A DNA stretch of 64,000 bases from positions 1,116,001 through 1,180,000 of the forward strand of contig CAVRXM010000001.1 in the NCBI GenBank assembly GCA_963725085.1, given 5' to 3'. The notes under the pieces are model-generated. The model ran no database searches. It saw only the letters and a program-made list of their open reading frames with translations, and was not told where the DNA came from. Source of the DNA: VRUE01 sp963725085. Lineage in GTDB: Bacteria; Actinomycetota; Thermoleophilia; Solirubrobacterales; 70-9. Both the position numbers and the translations under genes were made by a program. This document shows positions 30,452-38,319 of this stretch, in pieces. How positions within the stretch are numbered: the stretch's first letter is position 1; each line of letters opens with the position of its first letter.

Positions 30452-31267
30452 ATGAACAGAGCGAGGGCATGGACGCTTGCCGCGGCGATCGCGGCGCTGG
30501 GCGCGACCGACTGGCGCCCGCCATCGTTGCCGCGGATGGGCTGCCCGCAGCCACCGCCGCCGAAGCCGAGCCGGGGATCAGCGTCACCGGCGTCGGGTTT
30601 GCCAGGTCGAGGTCCGGCCGCGGCGGGGGCCTCGAACCACGTCGCCGTCGCCCGCGCCGTCCGCGACGCCCGCGCCCGCGCGGGGGCGATCGCCCGCGCC
30701 CTCGGTGTTCGCGTCGGGGAGGTCGAGTACATCGATCTGCCGCAGCTGGGGCAGTTCCTGCAGCGCCGCACCACCGGCATCGCCGCCGCGGCGGCGACCG
30801 TGAGGTTCGCGATCGTCGGCGGCGCGGCTGGAGCGGGGGCAGCGCATGAGCTGAGCGCCAACGGGTCGGCTTTCGCCACCGTCCGGCCCGCCGACCGGGA
30901 CCGGAGCCAACCGATCAAACTGGCGCTGCTGGCGGCCCGCCGCCAGGTGACGCCGAAGGCCGCGGAGGAGGCCCGTCGCAATGCGCGGGCCGCTGCCCGC
31001 GCGGCCGGCCTCGGCCTCGGCCCGATCGTCTCGATCTCCGAAGCTCCGACTCCCTACTACGGGTACGGGTCGACCTACTACGACGCGGTGCTGGGGCAGT
31101 TCGGGCCGGGCAGGTTCTGCGGCTACTACCGTCGGCCGGTCTTCCGACCCGACCCGACGACAGGCAGGCTCCGTATCGTGCGCCGGGTGCCGACGCGTCG
31201 CTGCGTGTATCCGGTCTCCTACAGCGTCGCGCTCGAGGTCGGCTATCTCGCCGCTGAGCGCGGCTAG
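30452..31267 (+). CDS. SIMPL-domain (DUF541) exported protein (N-terminal frame breaks)
   Basis: The C-terminal 200 residues match the SIMPL/DUF541 pattern: ARAVRDARARAGAIARALGV, then QPIKLALLAARRQVTPKAAE, ARAAGLGLGPIVSISEAP and a final beta strand SYSVALEVGYL. The N-terminus is split over frames: ATG 30452 begins MNRARAWTLAAAIAALGA (signal peptide), then EAEPGISVTGVG appears in a second frame and the rest in the original. At least two indels lie between about 30500 and 30640. Members are exported or periplasmic and of unclear function. The stop shares a CTAG with the convergent reductase gene. Confidence 0.6.
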   Translation: MNRARAWTLAAAIAALGATDWRPPSLPRMGCPQPPPPKPSRGSASPASGLPGRGPAAAGASNHVAVARAVRDARARAGAIARALGVRVGEVEYIDLPQLGQFLQRRTTGIAAAAATVRFAIVGGAAGAGAAHELSANGSAFATVRPADRDRSQPIKLALLAARRQVTPKAAEEARRNARAAARAAGLGLGPIVSISEAPTPYYGYGSTYYDAVLGQFGPGRFCGYYRRPVFRPDPTTGRLRIVRRVPTRRCVYPVSYSVALEVGYLAAERG

Positions 31268-31722
31268 GACGGGTCCAGCACGAAGACCGCGATGTCGCGG
31301 TCGAGCCTCTCGGCGTATTCGTCGAAGCCCGAGTACTGGACGTTGTGCTTGCGCCAGAGGTCGGCGCGCTCCTCGCCCTCGGCGATTCTGGCCCGCACCC
31401 GCCGCTTGCCGCTGCCGATCTCGACCTCGGCGTCAGGGTTCGCCTTCAGGTTCAGCGACCAGGCCGGCGGCGCCGCGTTGCCGGCGTTGGTGTTGATGAC
31501 GACGAACCGCCCCTCGTCCTCGAGATAGACGACCGGGCAGGTGCGGAGCTGGCCCGATTTGCGGCCGGTCGTCGTCAGCAGCAGCACCGGCGCCCTGCCG
31601 ACCTTTCCCCCGAGGCGCCCGCCCGAGAGTCGGTAGAGGGGGGTGTTGAGCTTCCCCGCCCAGCGCAGCCCGGTCGCCCCGAGCGACATCGAGAAGCGCG
31701 AGTAGAAGCGGTCGCTGGGCAC
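31264..31722 (-). CDS. Deazaflavin (F420)-dependent nitroreductase family protein
   Basis: A 152-residue split-barrel flavin/deazaflavin protein of the DDN type: KLNTPLYRLSGGRLGG, APVLLLTTTGRKSGQLRT, a fold element FVVINTNAGNAAPPAW and a Trp-containing C-terminal helix. TTGRKSG is the usual cofactor phosphate-binding segment. Family members reduce quinones or nitro-compounds with F420H2, so this implies the organism makes F420. The physiological substrate is unknown. The frame is intact. Confidence 0.85.
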   Translation of the reverse strand: MPSDRFYSRFSMSLGATGLRWAGKLNTPLYRLSGGRLGGKVGRAPVLLLTTTGRKSGQLRTCPVVYLEDEGRFVVINTNAGNAAPPAWSLNLKANPDAEVEIGSGKRRVRARIAEGEERADLWRKHNVQYSGFDEYAERLDRDIAVFVLDPS

Positions 31723-31773
31723 GGCGGCGAGTATCTCAGACCCGGGCGCAGTCTCTAGAATCGCTGCGTCCCT

Positions 31774-31855
31774 GGGGGAGTGCCCGAGTGGTTAAAGGGG
31801 ACTGGCTGTAAACCAGTTGGCTCTGCCTACACAGGTTCGAATCCTGTCTCCCCCA
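31774..31855 (+). tRNA. tRNA-Tyr (anticodon GTA)
   Basis: A type II tRNA with long variable arm: acceptor GGGGGAG/CTCCCCC, anticodon stem ACTGG/CCAGT with loop CTGTAAA (anticodon GTA, Tyr), T-arm AGGTTCGAATCCT and discriminator A at 31855. TAGAAT at 31756-31761 could be a -10 element. An ATG formed by the discriminator base is in frame with the next gene but is not its likely start. Confidence 0.96.
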
Positions 31856-31878
31856 TGTCGATAGCCGAGGAGGCTGCT

Positions 31879-32532
31879 GTGAGGAGGATCGGGGAGCATC
31901 TGACATACGCCAACGTGATTGCCACGCTTGCCCTCTTTCTCGCTCTGGGGGGCGCCGGCTATGCGGCTACGCAGTTGGCGAAGAACAGCGTCGGCTCTCC
32001 GCAGCTGAAGAAGAACGCGGTGACCGCGGCCAAGATCAAGAACGGGGCGGTGGACGGCGCCAAGGTCAAGGACGGGTCGCTCAGCGCCGCCGACCTCGCA
32101 CCAGGAGCCGTTTCCTCCGGGCCACCGGGCCCGCCGGGACCGGCCGGCCAGGGGCTCCAGCCCGCGACCTTCATCGACGCCGGCCTCGCCGACGCCGAAC
32201 CGGGTTGCGGCGCCCACCAGGGGTTCGTCAACTACGAACCCGACACGACCGAACACGTCGGCTACTACCGATCGCCCGACGGCTTCGTCCACCTGAAGGG
32301 CACCGGGATGCAGTGCAGCCCCTACAGCGGAATCGTCTTCAACCTGCCCCCCGGCTACCGTCCGCTAGGGCGCGTCTACTTCTTCGCCCTGAGGCAGCTG
32401 GAAACTCCCGTCAAGGTTCAGATCTCTCCCAGCGGAGAAGTCCTCGCCTTCCTACCGAACGTCGAAACCGCGATCTCCCTCGACGGCATCACGTTCCGCT
32501 GCGGTCCGGCCGGGGGCGCCGGCTGTCCTTGA
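31879..32532 (+). CDS. Exported collagen-like surface protein
   Basis: GTG 31879 is chosen because GAGGAGG lies six bases upstream. The 217-residue protein begins RRIGEHLTYANVIATLALFL, the N-terminal export segment of a recurring actinobacterial family. It is followed by NSVGSPQLKKNAVTAAKIKN and related pentapeptide-like repeats (GAVDGAKVKDGSLSAADL), a short collagen run GPPGPPGPAG and a C-terminal domain with two Cys-containing turns (EPGCGAHQGF, GMQCSPY). Function unknown; surface-exposed by inference. Its stop overlaps the TTG of the next gene. Confidence 0.72.
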   Translation: MRRIGEHLTYANVIATLALFLALGGAGYAATQLAKNSVGSPQLKKNAVTAAKIKNGAVDGAKVKDGSLSAADLAPGAVSSGPPGPPGPAGQGLQPATFIDAGLADAEPGCGAHQGFVNYEPDTTEHVGYYRSPDGFVHLKGTGMQCSPYSGIVFNLPPGYRPLGRVYFFALRQLETPVKVQISPSGEVLAFLPNVETAISLDGITFRCGPAGGAGCP

Positions 32533-33257
32533 GCTCCCGGCCGTCCCCCAGCCTCGAGGGCCGCGTGATCGCCATCGCCGGTGTCGGCGGCGGCCTCGGA
32601 CCACCCGTCGCGGCGCGCCTTGCAGCGGCGGGGGCGACGGTCTGCGGTTGCGATCGCGACCAGGTGGTGGCGACCGAGGTCGGCGAGGGCCTCGGCCTGC
32701 CGCAGGATCGCTGGGACGCGCGCGCCGTCGACCTCCTCGACGAGGACGGCGCCGTCGAGTGGTGCGCCGCGCTCGTCGAGCGCTTCGGCCGGGTCGACGG
32801 CCTGATGCACCTCGTCGGCGGCTGGCGCGGCGGCGAGCCGCTGCACACGGCGCCTCTCGAGGACTGGGACCTGCTCCACGACCTCCTGATCCGCACCGTC
32901 CAGCACACGACCCGGGCCTTCCACGACGCCCTGGTCGCGAGCGGGTCCGGCCGCTTCGTGCTGGTCTCGGCCAAGCAGGCGCAGGCGCCCTCGAACACGA
33001 ACGCCGCCTACGCCGCGGCCAAGGCCGCCGCCGAGGCCTGGACCCTGGCCCTCGCCGACGGCTTCCCCGGCACCGGGGCAACCGCGAACATCATCGTCGT
33101 CGAGGCGATCCTGACTCAGCGGATGCGGGAAGAGAGCCCGGGGGAGGAGTTCCCGACCTTCACGCCCGCCGAGCACATCGCCGACGCGATCGCATTTCTC
33201 TGTTCGGACGCGGCCGCGGAGATGAACGGCCAGCGGCTGCGGCTTACGATGGGGTGA
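32529..33257 (+). CDS. Short-chain dehydrogenase/reductase
   Basis: An SDR of about 242 residues: nucleotide-binding AGVGGGLGPPVAARLA, an Asp for the adenine ribose (CDRDQV), the HLVGGW equivalent of NNAG, the active-site Ser in FVLVSAKQAQ and YAAAK carrying Tyr and Lys. A Rossmann oxidoreductase of unknown substrate. TTG 32529 overlaps the preceding stop (TTGA); GTG 32565 is an alternative that would cut off part of the first strand. It lies one base before the MerR gene and is probably in the same transcript. The frame is intact. Confidence 0.8.
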   Translation: MSSRPSPSLEGRVIAIAGVGGGLGPPVAARLAAAGATVCGCDRDQVVATEVGEGLGLPQDRWDARAVDLLDEDGAVEWCAALVERFGRVDGLMHLVGGWRGGEPLHTAPLEDWDLLHDLLIRTVQHTTRAFHDALVASGSGRFVLVSAKQAQAPSNTNAAYAAAKAAAEAWTLALADGFPGTGATANIIVVEAILTQRMREESPGEEFPTFTPAEHIADAIAFLCSDAAAEMNGQRLRLTMG

Positions 33258-33258
33258 G

Positions 33259-34005
33259 ATGGCGAAGGCTGCCGACGGGGAGATGACGATCAGGGAGCTG
33301 GCGGAGCGGACGGGGATGACCGTCCGCAACATCCGCGCCCACCAGACGCGCGGCCTGCTGCCGCCGCCGGTGGTCCGCGGCCGCACCGGGTATTACAACG
33401 AGGAGCACGTCGTCAGGATCGAGCTGACCCGCGAAATGCAGGCCGACGGCCTCAACCTCGAGGCAATTCGGCGCGTGCTCGAAAGCGGCGACGGCTCGGC
33501 CACCGCGATCTCCGACTTCACCCGCCAGCTGCGGGCGCCATTCGAAGACGAGGCGCCCGAGATCGTCGAGTCCGGCGAGATCGCCGGGCTCTGGGGCGAA
33601 GGGGCGAATCCGGAGCGCCGCGAGCGGGCCGAAAGACTGGGAATCATCCGCAACCTTCCCGACGGCCGGATCGAGGTGATCAGCCCCAGCATGCTCAAAG
33701 CCGCCGCCGAGCTCGCCGGCCTCGGGATCGGCCCCGAGGCGGCGCTCACCGTCGCCGAAAAGCTGAAACGCCACGCCGACGGCTCGGCCCGCACATTCGT
33801 CCAGCTCTTCTCGACCGAGCTCTGGGGGCCGTTCGAGAAGGCGGGCCATCCCGAGCAGGACTGGCAGCGGATGAGCGAGGCTCTCGAACGGCTGCGCCCG
33901 CTCGCGGCGGGCACGGTGCTGGCGATGTTCAAGATCGCGATGGGCGAGGCGGTGGAGAAGGAGAGCCAACGCACCTTGCGCCGCGCCGCCCGCAAGACCA
34001 AGTAG
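33259..34005 (+). CDS. MerR-family transcriptional regulator
   Basis: A 248-residue protein with an N-terminal MerR winged helix-turn-helix (MTIRELAERTGMTVRNIRAH, GLLPPP, RTGYYNEEHVVRI) and a dimerisation helix (REMQADGLNLEAIRRVLE). The long C-terminal helical domain lacks obvious metal-binding cysteines, so the effector is unknown. The ARGLLPPP-type recognition segment ('AHQTRGLLPPP') is typical of a large actinobacterial MerR subgroup. It follows the SDR gene after one base, and the regulator may control that SDR. The frame is intact. Confidence 0.85.
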   Translation: MAKAADGEMTIRELAERTGMTVRNIRAHQTRGLLPPPVVRGRTGYYNEEHVVRIELTREMQADGLNLEAIRRVLESGDGSATAISDFTRQLRAPFEDEAPEIVESGEIAGLWGEGANPERRERAERLGIIRNLPDGRIEVISPSMLKAAAELAGLGIGPEAALTVAEKLKRHADGSARTFVQLFSTELWGPFEKAGHPEQDWQRMSEALERLRPLAAGTVLAMFKIAMGEAVEKESQRTLRRAARKTK

Positions 34006-34039
34006 CGCGGTGAGCAGGCCGGAATTTGCGAACAGCGGC

Positions 34040-34063
34040 TTCGCACTCGCCGCCGAGTGCGAA
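34040..34063. terminator. Perfect 10-bp hairpin between MerR and dcd genes
   Basis: TTCGCACTCG (34040-34049) and CGAGTGCGAA (34054-34063) form a perfect 10-base-pair stem with loop CCGC. It lies 35 bases after the MerR stop and 16 bases before the dcd ATG. The following CGGATAATTT is only weakly T-rich, so it may be a terminator or an operator. Confidence 0.4.
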
Positions 34064-34079
34064 CGGATAATTTCCGTCG

Positions 34080-35253
34080 ATGAGCGACCTTGAGACCGCG
34101 GCCGCCGGCGTTGCCGGCGGGCCGGCGCAGGATGTCCATGCCGGGGTCCTGCCCTGGCAGGAGCTGACCCGGGCGATCGAGTCCGAATGGGTGAACTCGG
34201 GCGACTACCGGATCCGGCCCGAGGCGATCCAGCCGGCGAGCATCGACCTCCGGCTCGGCGACTTCGCCTGGGCGCTGCGCTGCAGCTTCCTCCCCGACAT
34301 CGACTCGACGGTCGAGGAGAAGACCGAGGGCCTCGCGTTCCAGCGGATCGACCTCCGCGACGGCGCCGTCCTCGAGCGCGACCGCCCCTACCTGGTGCCG
34401 CTGATCGAGGAGCTCTGCGCTGCCCGACGAGATCCGCGCCAAGGCCAACCCGAAGAGCTCGACCGGGCGGCTCGACGTCTTCACCCGCGTCCTCACCGAC
34501 CGCCACCACCGCTTCGACGAGATCCGCCCCGGCTACCGCGGGCGGCTCTACCTGGAGGTCGTGCCGCGCTCGTTCGCGATCCAGGTCCAGACCGGGCTCT
34601 CGCTCAACCAGCTCCGCCTCGCCCGCGGCGAGGTCCGGCTCGGCGACGAGGAGATCCGCAGCCTCCAGGCCGAGTTCCCGCTTCTGTACCTCGACTCGCA
34701 CGCGCTGCGCGAGTCGGAGCTGGCGCTCGCCGACGGGCTCTTCCTCAGCGTCGACCTCTCCGGGCCGAGCGACCGGATCGTCGGCTACCGGGCGAAGAAG
34801 AACAGCCTGCCGATCGACCTATCGCGGGTCCGCGCCTACCGCTGGACCGACTACTGGGAGCCGGTCTTCCCGGAGTCGGGCGGGAGGATCGTGCTCGAGC
34901 CCGAGATCTTCTACCTGCTGCTCTCGGCCGAGGGCGTCTGCATCCCGCCCCAGATCGCGGCCGAGATGATGGCCTACGACCCGACCGCCGGCGAGCTCCG
35001 CACCCACTACGCGGGCTTCTTCGACCCCGGCTTCGGCTACGACCAGGCGGGCGACCGCCACGGCAGCCGCGCGGCGCTCGAGGTCCGCGCGCGCGACGTC
35101 TCGTTCATGGTCGAGCACCGCCAACCGGTCTGCAAGCTGGCGCTGGAGCGGACCACGGCGCCGGCCGAGCGCCTCTACGGGGCGGACCTCGGCTCGAACT
35201 ATCAGGGCCAGGTGACGATGCTCAGTAAGCACTTCGAGGAGCAGAGCGGATAA
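34080..35253 (+). CDS. dcd: dCTP deaminase, double-length form (one frame break)
   Basis: Deaminates dCTP to dUTP for thymidylate synthesis. The catalytic block is in PKSSTGRLDVFTR (residues about 122-134), after IQPASIDLRLGDFAW. A second Dcd-like half follows, with THYAGFFDPGFGY, SRAALEVRARDVSFMVEH and QPVCKL, giving about 390 residues instead of the usual 190. Double-domain Dcd proteins are known. The first 112 residues are in another frame; removal of one G at about 34417 joins LIEEL to LPDEIRAKANP. The 3' end overlaps the convergent MerR gene by 32 bases. Confidence 0.85.
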
Positions 35254-35683
35254 GCGACCGCACCCGCCGCCGGCGTGCGACCAGCTCCTCTTCCAGCTTC
35301 TCGATCTCCTGCCGCCGCCGCCGCACCAGCTCGAGCTGTTTGGCGATGTGGCTGAGCGACTCGTCGAGGATCTCGCGGCGCCGGACCGGATCATCGACCC
35401 CGGCCTGCCACTCGCGGCGCAGCGCCGCGCGGGCGTCCTCGGCGGTCACCAGCTCCTTCAGCTGCTCGAGCGAGACGCCGAGCAGGTCCTTGAGGCGGAG
35501 CAGCTCGGTCAGACGCTCGACGTCGCCGCTCTCGTAGGTCCGGTGGGCGCCCGGCTCGCGGTCACCGGCCGCGGGGAGAAGGCCGATCTCCTCGTAGTAG
35601 CGGATCGTCCGCGGCGTCGTCCCGGTGAGCTTGGCGACCTCGCCGATCCGCAGCTGCTCGCGGGGGCCCTCGCCGTTGCTCAT
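35222..35683 (-). CDS. MerR-family regulator of the adjacent MFS efflux gene
   Basis: A 153-residue MerR protein: LRIGEVAKLTGTTPRTIRYY (winged HTH), EEIGLLPAA, RTYESGDVERLTELLRLKD and a long coiled coil through LVRRRRQEIEKLEEELVARR. No metal-binding Cys is seen, so a drug-sensing or autoregulatory role is more likely. ATG 35683 overlaps the MFS stop by four bases (ATGA), so it is translated with the transporter and probably controls it. The frame is intact. Confidence 0.85.
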   Translation of the reverse strand: MSNGEGPREQLRIGEVAKLTGTTPRTIRYYEEIGLLPAAGDREPGAHRTYESGDVERLTELLRLKDLLGVSLEQLKELVTAEDARAALRREWQAGVDDPVRRREILDESLSHIAKQLELVRRRRQEIEKLEEELVARRRRVRSLIRSAPRSAY

Positions 35684-37194
35684 CGCGCCGCGGCCTTCTC
35701 GAGCAGCCCGTCTTCGGAAGTGCGGGGGCCGGCGACGTGGCGAGGCCGCAGCAGCGAGACGCCGGCGCCGATGACCGAGGTCGCGGCCAGCACCCAGAGG
35801 GCGGTGTGCATGTTGTGGATGAAGGGCGCGAGCTGGGCTTCCGTGAGCCCGGATGCGAGGCCGGAGAAGATCGCGAACAGGACTTCCTGCGGCACCGCCG
35901 AGGTGACGATCGCGAGGACGAAGGCGATCGAGATCACGGCGCCGGTGTTCTGCAGCATCGTCCGCGCGCCGGCGGCGATGCCGCGGCGGTCGGCGGGGAC
36001 GGTCCCCATCATCGCGGCGGTGTTCGGCGAGTTGAACATGCCCGAGCCGATCCCGACCAGGCCGAGCCAGAGCATGCTCTCCCAGTAGGGGCTGTCGGCC
36101 TCGAGCGTCGTCATCCCCGCCAGGGCGAGGGCGCCGACCAGCATCCCGAGCGCGGCCAGAGTGCGGGAGCCGTGGCGATCCGCCCAGATCCCGGCCAGGG
36201 GAGAGGCGACCAGCATCCCGATCGCCATCGGGGCGAGCTTGATGCCGGCGGTGATCGGGTCGTCGCCCTGGGCGCCCTGGAAGTAGAAGACGAAGATGAA
36301 GAGGAGGGCGAATCGCGAGAGCCCGTTGATGAACGCGGCGCCGGTCGCGGCGGCGAACATCCGATTGCGGAAGATCGTGAGGTCGAGCATCGGCGCGCTG
36401 CCGCGGGCCTCGATCAGGACGAACAGCGGCAGCAGGACGGCGCTGGCGATCAGCGACCCGATCACGAGCGTGTCGTTCCAGCCGGAGATGCCGCCGCGCG
36501 AGATCCCGTAGACGAGGCCGGTGAGGCCGAGGACGAAGGTGGTCGTCCCGGCGAGGTCGAGGCCGCGGACGGGGTCGCGGGAGGAGAGCTCGCGCAGGAC
36601 CAGGGCCGCCCATACCGCGCCGGCGAGGGCGAGCGGGACGTTGAACCAGAAGACCCAGTGCCATGAGATCGCGACCAGGGCGCCGCCGAGGACAGGGCCG
36701 ATCACCAACCCGATCGCCGCGACCATCGTGTTGGTCCCCATCGCGACCCCGAGCTGCTCCTTCGGGAACGCGTCGGTGACCAGGGCCGGGCCGTTGGCGA
36801 AGATGAACGCGCCGCCGATCCCCTGCACGATCCGCCACAGGATCAGCTCGGTGCCCGACGAGGAGAAGCCGGCGCCGAGCGAGGCGAGGGCGAAGACGAC
36901 GAAGGCGCCGACGAAGGCCGACTTGCGCCCGAAGAGGTCGGAGAGGCGGCCGGCGGTGAGGACCAGCACCGTCGAGGAGATCATGTAGGCGAGGATCACC
37001 CAGACGAGCTGCAGGAGGGAGGTCCCGAGCGAGCGCTCGAGATCCGGGAGGGCGATGATCAGCGTCCCGGAGTTGGTGGCGACGAGAAGCATTCCGAGGC
37101 TGGTGCAGGAGAGGGCCCACCAGCGGTAGTGCTCGTGGTCGGCATCGACACCGAGGCTCGATCCCTGCCGCTGGAATCTCTTTCTTACGTTCAC
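35680..37194 (-). CDS. MFS drug efflux transporter, DHA2 (14-helix) family
   Basis: A 504-residue major facilitator protein. Motif A is seen in GRLSDLFGRKSAF, motif C-like sequence in GLVIGPVLGGALV, LVWVILAYMI in the first helix pair, and about 14 hydrophobic segments, matching the EmrB/QacA family. GTG 37194 follows AGGAT by eight bases, but a promoter immediately upstream may instead make the transcript nearly leaderless. It probably exports toxic compounds. The coupled MerR regulator is downstream. The frame is intact across 1.5 kb. Confidence 0.85.
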   Translation of the reverse strand: MNVRKRFQRQGSSLGVDADHEHYRWWALSCTSLGMLLVATNSGTLIIALPDLERSLGTSLLQLVWVILAYMISSTVLVLTAGRLSDLFGRKSAFVGAFVVFALASLGAGFSSSGTELILWRIVQGIGGAFIFANGPALVTDAFPKEQLGVAMGTNTMVAAIGLVIGPVLGGALVAISWHWVFWFNVPLALAGAVWAALVLRELSSRDPVRGLDLAGTTTFVLGLTGLVYGISRGGISGWNDTLVIGSLIASAVLLPLFVLIEARGSAPMLDLTIFRNRMFAAATGAAFINGLSRFALLFIFVFYFQGAQGDDPITAGIKLAPMAIGMLVASPLAGIWADRHGSRTLAALGMLVGALALAGMTTLEADSPYWESMLWLGLVGIGSGMFNSPNTAAMMGTVPADRRGIAAGARTMLQNTGAVISIAFVLAIVTSAVPQEVLFAIFSGLASGLTEAQLAPFIHNMHTALWVLAATSVIGAGVSLLRPRHVAGPRTSEDGLLEKAAAR

Positions 37195-37201
37195 GTCAAT
37201 T

Positions 37202-37230
37202 ATCCTATCGAGGATCGACGGCTCTCGCAA
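37202..37230 (-). promoter_or_regulatory. Candidate promoter of the MFS-MerR operon
   Basis: On the minus strand TTGCGA (37225-37230) and TAGGAT (37202-37207) are spaced by 17 bases. The expected transcription start would fall within a few bases of the GTG at 37194, suggesting a leaderless or very short-leader mRNA. The spacer contains an imperfect dyad around TCGATCCTCGA, where MerR-family regulators bind. Inference from consensus only. Confidence 0.35.
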
Positions 37231-37326
37231 CCGGGTTGGGCGGCATAGGATTGGAGCGATGAGTGCGGAGCGAGCAAGCGTCCATCTCTGGCTTTTCGCG
37301 CCGCGAGCGAAGCGCGAAGGGTTGTG

Positions 37327-37788
37327 ATGGCCGAGCGAACCTGGCAGGTCTACCTCTCGGGGGAGATCCACTCCGATTGGCGCGAGCAGATCGAGGCCGG
37401 CGTCCGCGGGGCGGGCCTCCCGCTCGAGCTCTCGGCCCCGGTCACCGACCATTCCGCCTCCGACGACGCCGGGGTCGGCACCCTGGGCGAGGAGGCCGAG
37501 CCGTTCTGGCGCGACCACATGGGGGCGGGCGTCAACGCGATCCGGACCCAGACCCTGATCCGCGCCGCCGACGTCGTCGTCGTCCGCTTCGGCGACAAAT
37601 ACCGGCAGTGGAACGCGGCGTTCGACGCCGGCTACGCGGCCGCCCTCGGCAAGCCCTACGTCACGCTCCACGACGCCGAGCTCGACCATGCGCTGAAGGA
37701 GGTCGACCGGGCCGCCCAGGCGACTGCACGGAGCGCCGGGCAGGTCGTCGACGTCCTCCGCTACGTGATCCGCGGCGAGCTGCCGTAG
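37327..37788 (+). CDS. YtoQ family protein
   Basis: A 153-residue protein resembling YtoQ: WQVYLSGEIHSDWREQI at the start, APVTDHSASDDAG, IRAADVVVVRFGDKYRQWNA and a C-terminal GKPYVTLHDAELDHALKEVD. The fold is related to nucleoside 2-deoxyribosyltransferases by general knowledge of the family (SGEI, Asp-Asp, Asn-Ala-AAFD-type segments), but the reaction is unproven. GTG 37324 directly precedes ATG 37327; the ATG is preferred. The frame is intact. Confidence 0.8.
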   Translation: MAERTWQVYLSGEIHSDWREQIEAGVRGAGLPLELSAPVTDHSASDDAGVGTLGEEAEPFWRDHMGAGVNAIRTQTLIRAADVVVVRFGDKYRQWNAAFDAGYAAALGKPYVTLHDAELDHALKEVDRAAQATARSAGQVVDVLRYVIRGELP

Positions 37789-37793
37789 GCGCC

Positions 37794-38279
37794 GTGGCCG
37801 CCGACGCCAATCTGGCCCTGATCGAGCGCTTCTACGAGGCGTTCGGGCGCTGCGACGGCGCCGCGATGACCGACTGCTACGCCGACGACGCCCACTTCCG
37901 CGACCCGGCCTTCGGCGATCTGCAGGGCGACGAGGTCGGAGCGATGTGGCGGATGCTGACCGGCCGCGCGACCGACCTCGAGATCGAGCTCCACGAGCAC
38001 GACGCCGCCGAGGACGGGGGCAGCGCCCACTGGATCGCCCGCTACACGTTCTCCACCGGCCGCCCGGTGGTCAACGACATCCGGGCGACCTTCCGCTTCG
38101 CCGACGGCCTGATCGCCGACCACGTCGACGAGTTCGACTTCCGGCGCTGGGCGCGCCAGGCCCTCGGTCCATCCGGGATCGCGGTCGGGCTGCTGCCGCC
38201 GCTCCGCAACGCGGCCCGCCGCAAAGCCCGCGACCAGCTCGACGAGTTCATGCAGGCCGAGAGCGCCCGCGGCCCGTAG
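37794..38279 (+). CDS. SnoaL/NTF2-like protein
   Basis: A 161-residue protein with the NTF2-like cone fold: ALIERFYEAFGRCDGAAMTDC, YADDAHFRDPAFG, a central strand HWIARYTFSTGRPV and FADGLIADHVDEFDF. These proteins are enzymes (isomerases, cyclases) or binding modules; the ligand cannot be told from sequence. GTG 37794 is six bases after the YtoQ stop, so the two genes are probably co-transcribed. The frame is intact. Confidence 0.75.
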   Translation: MAADANLALIERFYEAFGRCDGAAMTDCYADDAHFRDPAFGDLQGDEVGAMWRMLTGRATDLEIELHEHDAAEDGGSAHWIARYTFSTGRPVVNDIRATFRFADGLIADHVDEFDFRRWARQALGPSGIAVGLLPPLRNAARRKARDQLDEFMQAESARGP

Positions 38280-38304
38280 CTCTTCATTCCGTCCTCACCG
38301 CATG

Positions 38305-38318
38305 CGAACATACGTTCG
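38305..38318. promoter_or_regulatory. LexA (SOS) box
   Basis: CGAACATACGTTCG matches the Gram-positive/actinobacterial LexA consensus CGAAC-N4-GTTCG exactly in its arms. It is embedded in a longer near-palindrome (CATG...TATG) and ends one base before ATG 38320 of the radical SAM gene, a position where LexA binding would block transcription or initiation. The site is seen directly; the regulator is inferred. Confidence 0.82.
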
Positions 38319-38319
38319 T

